From Cordylochernes scorpioides (lineage: Eukaryota; Arthropoda; Arachnida; Pseudoscorpiones; Chernetidae): a stretch of DNA of 64,000 nucleotides. The stretch lies in assembly GCA_030710605.1 (NCBI GenBank), contig CP092880.1:8631909-8695908 (forward strand), in the 5' to 3' direction. The translations under genes were made by a program, and so were the position numbers. Below the pieces are notes generated by a model. That model worked only from the letters and a program-made list of their open reading frames with translations. It had not been told where the DNA came from and did no database searches. Below, in pieces: positions 1-9,636 of the stretch (position 1 is its first letter; the number at the start of each line of letters is the position of its first letter).

Positions 1-261
1 AATTCGTGTTTTATTCCAAGGCTCTGAAGTTTTTGTTTAAAGTTTTTATTACAATACTAGACGAATGGCCCGGGCAACGCCCGGGTTTTACCCGAGTGCG
101 AATATATTTTAAAAACGTTTTAATTCAAATACTATTCGTTACAATTATAAATTGGCGCCATGGATGTCACTCTTGTGAAACGTCCCGTTCCAAACTGTGT
201 GTTTTTAAAATGTTTTAACTATATATAATATAACGGTATAATAACGGTATAAAGAAATAAT

Positions 262-334
262 GAGCCTATAGCCTAGTGGTCATGGCATCTGCCCGGTAAG
301 CGGAAGGTCGTGGGTTCGATTCCCATCCCTTGAC
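262..334 (+). tRNA. tRNA-Thr(GGT)-like gene or pseudogene inside the Helitron
   Basis: A tRNA-like fold can be read: D arm GCC/GGC from 271, anticodon arm TCTGC / CCGGTAA / GCGGA, variable AGGTC, T arm GTGGG / TTCGATT / CCCAT, then CCCTTGA-C. The B box (GGTTCGATTCC) is perfect and the A box is good. The anticodon reads GGT but position 33 is C instead of the near-universal U, and the 5' acceptor strand (GAGCCTA) no longer pairs with CCCTTGA. It is therefore probably a tRNA-derived pseudogene. In the copies at 43269 and 43809 the acceptor strand is better preserved (TCCAGGG). No T-run terminator follows directly; the minisatellite starts instead. Confidence 0.6.
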
Positions 335-336
335 CT

Positions 337-2146
337 TGTATACATCTTGCTTCCTAGGGTTGCCTAGAGTGGCCACTATAGACAGGGAGGTCTGTATAGA
401 CAGGTGGATGTATCACACAGCTGATAACAGGGTTGCCTAGAGTGGCCGCTATAGACAGGGTGGTCTGTATAGACAGGTGGATGTATCACACAGCTGATAA
501 CAGGGTTGTCTAGAGTGGTCTCTATAGACAGGGTGGTCTGTATAGACAGGTGTATGTATCACACTGCTGATAACAGGGTTGCCTAGAGTGACCGCTATAG
601 ACAGGGTGGTCTGTATAGACAGGTGGATGTATCACACAGCTGATAACAGGGTTGTCTAGAGTGGCCGCTATAGACAGGTGTATGTATCACACAGCTGATA
701 ACAGGGTTATCTAGAATGGCCGCTATATACAGGGTGGTCTGTATAGACAGGTGAATGTAACACACTGCTTATAACAGGGTTGTCTAGAGTGGTCGCTATA
801 GACAGGGTGGTCTGTATAGACAGGTGTATGTATCACACTGCTGATAACAGGGTTGCCTAAAGTGACCGCTATAGACAGGGTGGTCTGTATAGACAGGTGA
901 ATGAAACACACTAATGATGACAGGGTTGCCTAAAGTGACCGCTATAGACAGGGTGGTCTGTATCGACAGGTGGATGTATCACACAGCTGATAACAGGGTT
1001 GTCTAGAGTGGCCGCTATAGACAGGTGTATGTATCACACAGCTGATAACAGGGTTATCTAGAATGGCCGCTATATACAGGATGGTCTGTATAGACAGGTG
1101 GATGTATCACACAGCTGATAACAGGGTTGTCTAGAGTGGTCGCTATAGACAGGGTGGTCTGTATAGACAGGTGTATGTATCACACAGCTGATAACAGGGT
1201 TGTCTAGAGTGGCCGCTATAGACAGAGTGGTCTGTATAGACAGGTGGATGTAACACACTGCTGATAACAGGGTTGTCTAGAGTGGTCGCTATAGACAGGG
1301 TGGTCTGTATAGACAGGTGTATGTAGCACACTGCTGATAACAGGGGTGTCTAGAGTGGCCGCTATAGACAGGGTGGTCTGTATAGACAGGTGGATGTAAC
1401 ACGCTGCTGATAACAGGGTTGTATACATCTTGCTTCCTAGGGTTGCCTAGAGTAGCCGCTATAGACAGGGTGGTCTGTATAGACAGGTGGATGTATCACA
1501 CAGCTGATAACAGGGTTGCCTAGAGTGGCCGCTATAGACAGGGTGGTCTGTATAGACAGGTGGATGTATCACACAGCTGATAACAGGGTTGTCTAGAGTG
1601 GTCGCTATAGACAGGGTAGTCTGTATAGACAGGTGTATGTATCACACTGCTGATAACAGGGTTGCCTAAAGTAACCGCTATAGACAGGGTGGTCTGTATA
1701 GACAGGTGAATGTAACACACTGATGATAACAGGGTTGCCTAAAGTGACCGCTATAGACAGGGTGGTCTGTATAGACAGGTGGATGTATTACACAGCTGAT
1801 AACAGGGTTGTCTAGAGTGGCCGCTATAGACAGGTGTATGTATCACACAGCTGATAACAGGGTTATCTAGAATGGCCGCTATATACAGGGTGGTCTGTAT
1901 AGACAGGTGGATGTATCACACAGCTGATAACAGGGTTGTCTAGAGTGGTCGCTATAGACAGGGTGGTCTGTATAGACAGGTGTATGTATCACACAGCTGA
2001 TAACAGGGTTGTATAGAGTGGCCGCTATAGACAGAGTGGTCTGTATAGACAGGTGGATGTAACACACTGCTGGTAACAGGGTTGTCTAGAATGGCCGCTA
2101 TAGACAGGTGTATGTATCACACAGCTGATAATAGGGTTGTCTAGAG
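337..2146. repeat. 73-bp minisatellite array with higher-order structure (left copy)
   Basis: About two dozen tandem units with a 73-bp period fill this stretch. Each holds an imperfect hairpin core (CTATAGAC ... GTCTGTATAG) and a spacer ending near GATAACAGGGTTG. Some units are about 29 bp shorter. A distinctive start block (TATACATCTTGCTTCCTAGG) occurs at about 338 and again about 1,081 bp later near 1419, showing a higher-order repeat. Because 73 is not a multiple of three, reading frames rotate from unit to unit. The repeated 62-84-residue minus-strand open frames are therefore chance, not coding. The array lies wholly inside a Helitron. Confidence 0.92.
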
Positions 2147-2255
2147 GGGGGCAGGGAGGCCTCGTGTTCGCTGGCAGCCAATAGGCGCGCATTCTATCCG
2201 TGAACTTCAGACAGTGAACTTCAGACAGACAGAATAAGGCAATTATATAAGTAGA

Positions 2256-3058
2256 TTCTAACCCGTTATCTGTCCGCAAGCGTTTAATCTTATGACCTGT
2301 TTCTCTTTCGGCTCTAGCCCTAAAGATGTCAAAGTATTCAATAACTTGATCTTTATACTTTAAGAAATAAACAGTAACTCTGCGGGAAAATCGTCTGTAA
2401 ATGTTAGAAAATAGCGTGACCCAGCAAAAGAATCAACTGGAAATGGTCTACACAGATTGCTATGTACTAACTCTAACAAATTTTTAGTTTTTATTTTATA
2501 TGGAGAGCTTTTATGTGGCGACATTGTTGACTTTGTCATACAGAAATCATCGCATATTGACATTTCTACTTTGAAAATTTCAAGACCATTAACAACGCTA
2601 TTTTAGCTAACTTGTTTAAAGTGTCTGCATTGATATGCATAAAGCGTTTATGCCAAAGTTTTAGTGTAGGCGGACTTGAACTAGCTAAGTGCTCATTTTG
2701 TAAGATAGGCCTTGTGGTTACAAATCTTGATGTGCTTGCCTTTATCCTCGGTTTGCGACACAGAAAGCAAATTTCTTCTTGCTTGGGGCACAAAAAGCAT
2801 GTCGTTCAAGGTGACATCTTGCGTTCCAGTATCTAGGTACATCTTCATTTGGATATTTCCAACTCCCTCTACTTGTAGGTTGCCGCTCGCAGTCTGGATG
2901 GGCTCACACGTAGTAGGCTGGAAACTTGTAAACCATTGTCGGCTCTTACAGACGTGATGTGTTGCGCCGCTGTCCAAGATGAATTCATCTTCTGAAGAGA
3001 CTGCATTGAAGGCCATGAGCATATTCTCTGACGGAGATTTAAAAGAGTCTTTCTTCCT
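2256..3058 (-). pseudogene. Copia retrotransposon protease and integrase N-terminal part (left copy, broken)
   Basis: On the minus strand, 3022-2693 encodes a Ty1/Copia aspartic protease with the active site LDSGATHHVC. Next comes the integrase zinc-finger region (LWHKRFMHIN near 2660) and the start of the integrase core (VHSNLCRP...FLTFTDDF near 2450). The reading continues to RTDNGLE at about 2258, where the Helitron interrupts it. In the first core motif the usual catalytic Asp is Asn (HSN where families have HTD or HSD). Frame changes occur near 2690-2790 and 2563, so the protein is dead. The upstream gag end is split off by the Gypsy-1 insertion at 3059 and resumes at 7709. Confidence 0.82.
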
Positions 3059-3244
3059 TGTAGAATAGTGTGAAATATATAAGTGATGTGAATATAAGAA
3101 AATGGAATTAAGAACAATAGACTGACTGTGTTTTGTAAATATATAATTAATCTTTACTAAATTTAAATGTGTGTGATAAATAAATAATTATAATTAAATA
3201 ATAAATATATAAGTTGTAGTTTATAAAAGATAAACAACACAACA
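3059..3244 (+). repeat. Gypsy-1 5' LTR (left copy)
   Basis: 186 bp, begins TGTAGAATAG and ends AACACAACA. It is 99 bp shorter than the 3' LTR: it lacks a block of about 97 bp flanked in the longer LTR by the short direct repeat ATTAAA, and it has one GT unit fewer. This looks like a slippage or short-repeat deletion in the 5' LTR, or a later insertion in the 3' LTR. Confidence 0.93.
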
Positions 3245-3248
3245 TATT

Positions 3249-3261
3249 TGGCGACGAGGAT
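3249..3261 (+). other. Gypsy-1 primer binding site, tRNA-Ser
   Basis: TGGCGACGAGGAT lies four bases after the 5' LTR. It is complementary to ATCCTCGTCG-CCA, the 3' end expected of an animal tRNA-Ser(GCT)-type molecule. The same site is used by the unrelated Gypsy element at 26753. Confidence 0.75.
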
Positions 3262-3296
3262 TAAAAAAAAAAATAATTAAATAAGCGTAAAAGAAG

Positions 3297-4485
3297 ATGG
3301 CAAATAATTTGACGTCTCCATTACCGTTGAACCTTTTTTTTTTAATGCTACAGATTTGTATTCCGAGTACAAACATTGGATGAATTCATATTTAATTTAT
3401 GAATTAGCAAGCGGTGTTTCAACAAAGAAAGATGACGTTAAAAGGGCAACACTTTTGCATTGCATTGGACCACAAGTCCAAAGAATTTTCTTTAATTTGC
3501 CAGAAGAAAAAGATACGTATGAAAAAGCAAAAGAAGCTTTAACTAAATATTTCACACCACAAAAAAATATTGTATCAAAACGATTTAAATTTAGGCAAAG
3601 AAAACAAAATACAGATGAAAATATTGATTCATATGTCATTGCCCTAAGAGAATTAGTCAAATCCTGTGAATTTGGAAATTTAGAAGAAGACATGATCAGA
3701 GATCAGATAATAGAAAAATGCTATAATAGGCAATTAAAAGAAAAGTTGTTGCAACAAGATAATTTGAATCTTCAAAGAACAATTGAGATATCAAGAATGT
3801 TTGAAACAGCCAAAGAAGAATTTAGAGTATTGACAAATGAAGATATGACCTCAATAAATAGAGTAAACTATAAAAATAATTTCCAAGCAGCTAATAAATC
3901 AACTGTTAAAGGACCAAAAGCTCATAATGTGTACCATCAAAAAGGAAGCACCTCCAAGGTAACTGCACCTAATTTGGAAGAATGCTATAGATGTGGCTTA
4001 ACTACACATCCTCCATATAAATGTGGAGCTAGAAATATGAAATGCACATTTTGTAACAAGATGGGTCATCTTAATAGAGTTTGTAGAAATAAAAATAAAT
4101 ATAAAAATATTGAAGGAAAGAAAAGAAATATTCAAAATATTTCAGAAAATAATGAAGACTCAGATGAATACACTTTCTTTTTAGGCTCTGATAACAGAGA
4201 AAATATCTATATAGATGGAAAGGAAATAACAATGACTATTGATACAGGTAGTGATACAACATTCATAGGACTTGAAAATTTGAAAAATATTTTTCCTAAG
4301 TCTCAAATGCCAACTTTAAATGGTACAGAAAGGAAATTTTATGCCTATGGACAAACTTCACCTCTTCCATGTTGTGGATATTTCTTTGCAGATGTTTTCA
4401 TGGGGTGAAAGGTCTATAAAGGAACAGATTTTTGTGATTGAAGGTAAAGCAGAACCTCTTTTAGGAAAGAAAGCAAGTTTCGAAT
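3297..4485 (+). pseudogene. Gypsy-1 gag-protease (left copy, frameshifted)
   Basis: The likely start ATG at 3297 is separated from the main frame (3356 onward) by a length change in a ten-T run near 3335, in both copies. The main frame encodes a retrotransposon Gag with two CCHC-like zinc knuckles (CYRCG... near 3990 and CTFCNKMGHLNRVC near 4045). A protease follows with the active site TIDTGSDTTFIG near 4235. In this copy an additional T near 4396 (TTTT versus TTT at 18768) shifts the frame, and the ORF ends at 4408 after 350 residues. In the right copy the frame continues to the natural end. Gag would assemble particles and the protease would cleave the polyprotein. Confidence 0.9.
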
Positions 4486-5340
4486 AAGAAATTATAAAGC
4501 GTGGAACAAAATAAGGAATATTCAACAGGAAGTTATTCCGAAGGATATATATAATTTGATACAAGAAAACATGAACCTTTTTCAAGGTCAAGGAAATGTG
4601 AAGGGTTATAGTCAAAAAATAACTCTAAAAGAAAATGTTACTCCTGTAGCTCAGAGATGCAGACATTTTCCATATAAAATGGTAGAAGCCATCAATCAAG
4701 AGTTAGACAAAATGATAGAAGATGGCATTATTGAGGAAGTCCATGAAGCTTCTGAATGGATCTCAAACATTGTGGCAGTTCCAAAAAAGGGTACTGAAGA
4801 AATCAGACTATGTGTTGATCTGAGAGAAGTGAATAAAGCCATAGTTAGAGAGAGATATCCTATACTAACAGTTGACAGTATATTGCAAGCATTGCAGGGA
4901 GCAAAAGTTTTTGCTAAACTTGATGCGAAGAAAGGCTTTTGGCAAATTGAACTTGATGAAAAGTCCAGGCCTTTATTACACCCAGAGGATGCTACAGATT
5001 TTGCAAAATTCCTTTTGGACTTTGCAGCGCACATGAAGCTTTTCAAAAAGCTATGAACTCAATATTGTCTCATTTAGAAGGAGTGTTATGCTACATAGAT
5101 GATGTGATTGTATATGCGCAATCTATAGAACAATTGGATCAAAGACTGAAAAAAGTATTTGAAAGATTTCAACAAGTTGGACTCAAACTAAACCAAAGTA
5201 AATGTAAATTTGCTCTAAATGAATTGGAAATATTAGGCCATATTGTTAGTAAAGATGGAAATAGACCTGATCCAAAGAAAATAGAAAGTGTTCTAAGTTT
5301 TTCAATACCTGAAAATGTAGATTCTCTAAAACATTTTTAG
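4486..5340 (+). pseudogene. Gypsy-1 reverse transcriptase (left copy, frameshifted)
   Basis: Reverse-transcriptase motifs are in order: [13 protein letters not shown] near 4800, [13 protein letters not shown] near 4910-4950, and the catalytic CYIDDVIVYA near 5090 with both Asp residues intact. A single-base frame change near 4966 throws the first part into another frame, ending at 5056. The second part (5053-5340) carries the YIDD box and thumb and ends at a stop near 5340, with another frame change before RNase H. All these breaks also occur in the copy at 18857-19711. The frame also changes relative to protease near 4470. Confidence 0.9.
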
Positions 5341-7400
5341 GTACATGCGGATTTTTAAGAAAATTCATTCCAGACTTTTCAAAGTTAGCCGAACCACTTA
5401 ATAATTTGACAAGAAAGGACATAAAATGGAAGTGGAGCAAGAAAGAAGAGGACTCATTCAGAAAATTGAAAGAAGCCCTTACAAAAAATCCATGTTTAGC
5501 CTATTTTGACATGAATGCACCTACCGAAGTAATTGCTGATGCTAGTCCTGTAGGTTTAGGAGCTGTTTTACTACAAAGACAAAATGATGGAAGCAAAAAG
5601 CCAGTGGCCTATGCAAGTAGATCTTTGACTAATGTTGAGAGAAGATACTCAGAAATAGAGAAAGAAGCTCTTGGGTGTGTGTGGGCTGTTGAGCATTTCA
5701 ATGACTATTTATGGGGAAATAAATTTGTACTTAAGACAGATCATAAACCATTGATTTATATGCTTAATCCCAAGAAGGCAACAGTCTTGCCACCAAGAAT
5801 TGAAAGACTTAGTTGGAGACTTCAACCTTATGATTATGAAATAGAGTATCTTAAGGGCAAACAAAATATTGCAGATATATTTTCAAGAAAACCTTTAACA
5901 AATATTTCATGTGAAAATATTGTTGATGATTATGTAGAAAAAGTACTTTCCATATTTTCAGAAGAAATGAAGGCAATTTCCCTCAATGATATCAAGAAGA
6001 AAAGAGAAGCAGATCCATTTTTCAAATTTCTAACTAAAATAATTCAAACTGGAAATTGGCCATATCAAATTGATGATGATGAACTTAAAAGTTTGCACAA
6101 ATTTAAGGAAGAACTTTCAGTTTATGATAATCTCATTTTAAAAGGAAAGAGAATTGTTATACCAACAGATCTTAGAAGAAATATTTTAGACTTAGCTCAT
6201 GAAACTCATCAAGGGATTGCTAGAACTAAACAAATTTTAAGAGAAAAATACTATTGGCCCAAAATGGACAAAGATATAGAAAGACGTATAAAGAATTGTT
6301 ACATTTGTGAAGTCAATCAACCTTTAAGGCATGACCAACCTTTAACAACCATACCAATACCTCCTAGACCATGGTATAAAGTAGGAGTAGACTTAGTTGG
6401 ACCAATTGATTCAAAATATATTTTGACACTTATTGATTATTATTCATCGTTCCCGGAAGCGATTATAATAAATGATATTTCTTCGAAAACTATAATTTCA
6501 AAATTAAAAGAAATTTTTGCAAGATATGGATTTCCCATTGAAATAGTTTCAGATAATGGTCTTCAATTTGTAAGCAAAGATACTGAGCAATTTTTTATGA
6601 AATCAGGTATAAAACATATAAGAGTGTCACCATATTATCCTAAAAGCAATGGAAAAATTGAACGTTTCCACAGATATTTAAAAAAGCAACTTATTTCAGT
6701 AAAATTGCAAGGAAATGATTGGAAAGAAGTACTTCAATGTGTTCTAATGGCATACAGGTCGACTCCACACCCTTCTACTGGGAAAACACCAGCATTATTG
6801 CTTCTTTCCAGGGAAATTAGAAATAAGCTCAATGATATAAATGACAATGATTCTCTTATGGATAAAGAAGTGATGGAGCATAATCAAGCCTATAAAGAAA
6901 GAATGAAGAAATATGCTGATAGCAAGAATAAGGCCTTGCCTCATGACTTCAAGAAAGGTAATATTGTTTATGTCGCAAACACTGAAATGAAAAGCAAGTT
7001 GACACCAAATTATGACAACCAAAGATTTATCATTCTAGAGACTATATCTCCAAATTCATTCAAGTTAGTCAATACTGAGACAGGTAGCTTTATCATTAGG
7101 AATGCAAAGCATTTAAGACATGCCAATGTCTTACAATATTTTAACAAAGGAATTGATTTGAATACCACTTTGATTAAGACTCCAGAAATTAGAATGGAAC
7201 TTCCTAGTACTTCAAGGTATCTACCAGAACAAGAAGCAACCTTAGAAGATATTGTAACAGAAGAGCAGATTGCTATATCTGATATGGACTGTTTATATCC
7301 AAATGAATCACCTAGAGAGAATGAAAACAAGACTGTCATCACTAGAAGTGGAAGACAAATACATGTTCCTTCTAGATTTAAGGACATGATTAGATACTAA
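5341..7400 (+). CDS. Gypsy-1 RNase H and integrase region (left copy)
   Basis: A long open frame (664 residues from 5406; connection-domain sequence is already readable from about 5345). The RNase H domain has ADASPVGLGAVL near 5535 and KTDHKPLIYML near 5735. The integrase begins with an HHCC zinc finger (HETHQGIARTKQIL ... CYIC, 6200-6310). The catalytic core has Asp in VDLVGP (about 6390), Asp in SDNGLQF (about 6550) and Glu in GKIERFH (about 6655), so the DDE triad is intact. A chromatin-binding-like tail follows. It would need upstream frames to be translated as one Pol polyprotein, so it is probably not expressed as such. Confidence 0.93.
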
Positions 7401-7406
7401 CTAAAC

Positions 7407-7418
7407 AAGGGAGGAATA
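7407..7418 (+). other. Gypsy-1 polypurine tract
   Basis: AAGGGAGGAATA directly abuts the 3' LTR and is the expected plus-strand priming site. It follows the pol stop codon by only a few bases, leaving no room for an env gene. Confidence 0.75.
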
Positions 7419-7703
7419 TGTAGAATAGTGTGAAATATATAAGTGATGTGAATATAAGAAAATGGAATTAAGAACAATAGACTGACTGTGTTTTGTAAAT
7501 ATATAATTAATCTTTACTAAATTTAAATGTGTGTGTGATAAATAAATAATTATAATTAAATATATATTTTTTTCTTTGCTTATCCCTAGTACACGTGGTA
7601 CAGGCCATGATAATCATGGTGGGTAGTTAGCGACTGCTTTTACTGTAAGTGATTAAATAATAAATATATAAGTTGTAGTTTATAAAAGAAAAACAACACA
7701 ACA
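7419..7703 (+). repeat. Gypsy-1 3' LTR (left copy)
   Basis: 285 bp, same ends as the 5' LTR but including the block of about 97 bp that the 5' LTR lacks (roughly 7562-7658). Apart from that block and a two-base GT repeat the two LTRs look almost identical, which points to a fairly recent insertion. Confidence 0.93.
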
Positions 7704-7708
7704 TTCCT

Positions 7709-7999
7709 GCTGTAGCTTTTATCCGCCTTGTAGTTTCTAACTAAAGATTATTGTCGTAAATAACCTAAAAAAACCAAAAGTATGCAAATTCAACGATACA
7801 AAAGTATGCAAATAATTATACAAACAAAATTAGGTAAAAATAATTATACATGAAAGTTATTAAAAATAAGTTGTTACAAGTTAATCCTTAAGAAAAGATG
7901 TAGACAAAACAAGTAATTTAAATGGGACATGTAAATAAAAGACTCCAACAGTGCACCAACAATTCTAAATCAGTACATCACACATCATATTTTTATATA
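7709..7999. other. Copia remnant and unassigned AT-rich sequence (left copy)
   Basis: The first part continues the minus-strand Copia frame across the Gypsy-1 insertion (KADKSYSRKKDSF-like residues, basic, as in the end of a Copia Gag). An in-frame stop lies just upstream. I see no Copia 5' LTR in the rest, which is AT-rich with a repeated AAGTATGCAAAT motif near 7782 and 7804. Confidence 0.5.
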
Positions 8000-9636
8000 C
8001 AGGGTGATCCAAAAGTCCCGCACAACTTTAAAAATTAATAACTCCGCGAATATTTGCGCTAGAGCAATGCGGTAAACACCATTGTGTTCAGGATGCAATG
8101 GGATTTTTTATGGCAAATAATGAAAAATTCGAAATTGATTTTAGTTACAACTTTATTCGCAAGGTGGCGCTCTACCAGAAACAGAGATTCAGCGGCCAAA
8201 TTGTTTGATAAATTGCAAAATATAACTGAACGACACGTATTTTTTCTTTTTGAATACCAGGAAATAATCCTAATAATATCAAATGATAAATTAATAAAAC
8301 ACCATTTCGCCAAAAGTTAGAAGAATTGGTTGACGATTTTTAAATACAATCTGAGATATGTAAAATAGGTATATGCAAATTAAAACATGTAGCAAAAAAT
8401 ATTTATATTTTAGATGGAGTTTTGTGAAATAGATTGAATGTTTGAAAATAACTACTGATATCAATAAACGATTTTTGAAATGTTAATATTGTACCAAAAA
8501 TTATGATGGCACTACTAATAGGATTTCGTGCTATAAGGAATGTATAGTTTCTTGACTAATTGGCGACACTTGACTATTTAACTGGATATTTGTCATGATC
8601 CAAAAATGAAATATAGAGGGGAGTGACAAAATATATTTGTCGTACTTTATTCCAAATATCCTATGGGTTTGTCAAATGTTATCATTGTTTATTATACTGT
8701 ACATAATTTTGAAAACGTATCCCTTAAAAAAATCATTTTTAAATCGACCTTTTGCTTTGAAAAACGTGGTAGTGAAATCATTTTGTATTATTTTTTGCGC
8801 AAATTTTCTAAAGTTGGGGGGTACAAAGAATATTCCTTATGCTATTTCTTCTAATGAGCGAAAAGCGATAAACTAAACAAAAGGGGTAGAATTGTGTGTA
8901 CCAGTGTTATTCGAGAAGTTATAACACTTTGGCCTGCACGACATAATATAAGATGTGGTTAAATGACAAACAAAAAATTACAGTTCACAGAAAAAAAAAA
9001 GAGTCAAGATGTGAAGACAGCATTTATGATTCCCATAACCCAAAACAAAGAGCTGCAAAATATAACACATGAGGTAACTGCCTTCTCTCGTGTATTAGGT
9101 CACATTCCTTGCTCAATGTGGCGCCCTTCATTCTCAAACACCGCCTGCAGACGATAGATGACAGAATGTTCACAATTAAATAGTTGAAATTTATAAAACA
9201 TGCCATCTGATAGAAGCCTTCAACATGGCCAATGTGGTAGGCCGGCATCGATAAAAACGCGACTTAATGTACCCCCATAACCGAAATTGTAAGGCGTCAA
9301 GTCTGGTGATATTGGAGGTCACTGGTATATAAAGTGGCGACTTATCAACGAATTTCACCGAACGTATCCTCCAGCAATTGTTTGGCACCTCGGGAGATAT
9401 GAGGAGGTCCTCCATCTTGCATGAATGTTATTTCGCTTAGTGCTTGTCTGCCCTGCAATATGGGAATAACCTTTTCTCTCAAAAGTTGAACATAACGTTC
9501 ACCAGTTACAAAACCGGTTTTAAAAGTACTTCCATTGGGTTTTTCAAAGAAAAATGGCCCAATAATAAAAGAAGAAGCTAACCCACACAAAACTGTAACT
9601 CTGTGCTGATGAAGTGGTATTTCTGTAAAAATCCTA
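8000..9636 (-). mobile_element. Mariner-like (IS630-Tc1-mariner) DNA transposon, truncated at the duplication junction
   Basis: It starts at a TA (7998-7999) with the terminal sequence CAGGGTGATCCAAAAGTCCC. The same end is seen inverted at 36659 and repeated at 22371. The minus-strand transposase region occupies about 9190-9636, containing FMQDGGPPHIS near 9415 (second catalytic Asp region) and a degenerate RLWGYIKS motif near 9280. The N-terminal half is missing because the match stops at 9636; it is present in the copy at 22371-24567. About 1.2 kb between the terminal repeat and the transposase is AT-rich and apparently non-coding. Confidence 0.75.

Larger units (their letters stand above)
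57..2255 (-). mobile_element. Non-autonomous Helitron carrying a tRNA-like gene and a 73-bp minisatellite (left copy)
   Basis: Read on the minus strand, the element starts with TC (TCTACTTATATAATTGCC, at 2255) and ends with CTAG at 57-60. A perfect hairpin (stem 69-75 with 79-85, loop 76-78) lies 8 bases inside the CTAG end. These are the hallmarks of Helitrons: 5'-TC, subterminal hairpin, 3'-CTRR, insertion between A and T, no target-site duplication. The flanks are A at 56 and T at 2256; removing the element rejoins the Copia integrase reading frame between the TDNG-type catalytic motif and the NGVSER-type motif. No Rep/helicase is encoded. The interior holds a tRNA-like gene (262-334), a minisatellite (about 337-2146) and a GC-richer stretch (2150-2200). 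An exact duplicate lies at 14428-16626. Confidence 0.88.
3059..7703 (+). mobile_element. Gypsy-type LTR retrotransposon, Gypsy-1 (left copy)
   Basis: Bounded by LTRs of the TG...CA type (3059-3244 and 7419-7703) and by a perfect 5-bp target duplication TTCCT (3054-3058 and 7704-7708). The internal order is primer site, gag with zinc knuckles, protease, reverse transcriptase, RNase H, integrase, polypurine tract; this is the Gypsy (Ty3) order. No envelope gene is visible after the integrase. It sits in the Copia gag-pol region. Several frameshifts are shared with the copy at 17430, so the element was already defective before the large duplication. Confidence 0.95.
1..9636. repeat. Partial copy of a 14.37-kb tandem duplication (left copy)
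   Basis: This segment matches 14372-24007 base for base at an offset of 14,371 (14,372 for a short stretch between two indels). By eye I found only four differences: an A-run near 3263 (11 versus 12 A), an extra T near 4396, a substitution at 5212 (G versus T) and one at 7315 (G versus A). The match stops abruptly after 9636: the left copy goes on with pyrimidine-rich sequence, whereas the right copy continues through the mariner-like transposase. The simplest reading is a direct tandem duplication whose junction lies at 9636|9637. A real recent duplication, a haplotype duplication or an assembly artefact cannot be told apart from sequence alone. Confidence 0.93.

Noticed and set aside
337-2146. 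CRISPR-like array
   Set aside because: Units are contiguous near-identical repeats with no unique spacers, in a eukaryotic Helitron; this is a minisatellite.
723-2279. Repeated 62-84-residue minus-strand open frames in the minisatellite
   Set aside because: They follow from a 73-bp repeat without stops in two of three rotations. The period is not a multiple of three, and the frames restart in every unit, so they are not genes.
3059-7703. Endogenous retrovirus with envelope (errantivirus type)
   Set aside because: The polypurine tract follows the integrase stop within about ten bases, leaving no space for env.
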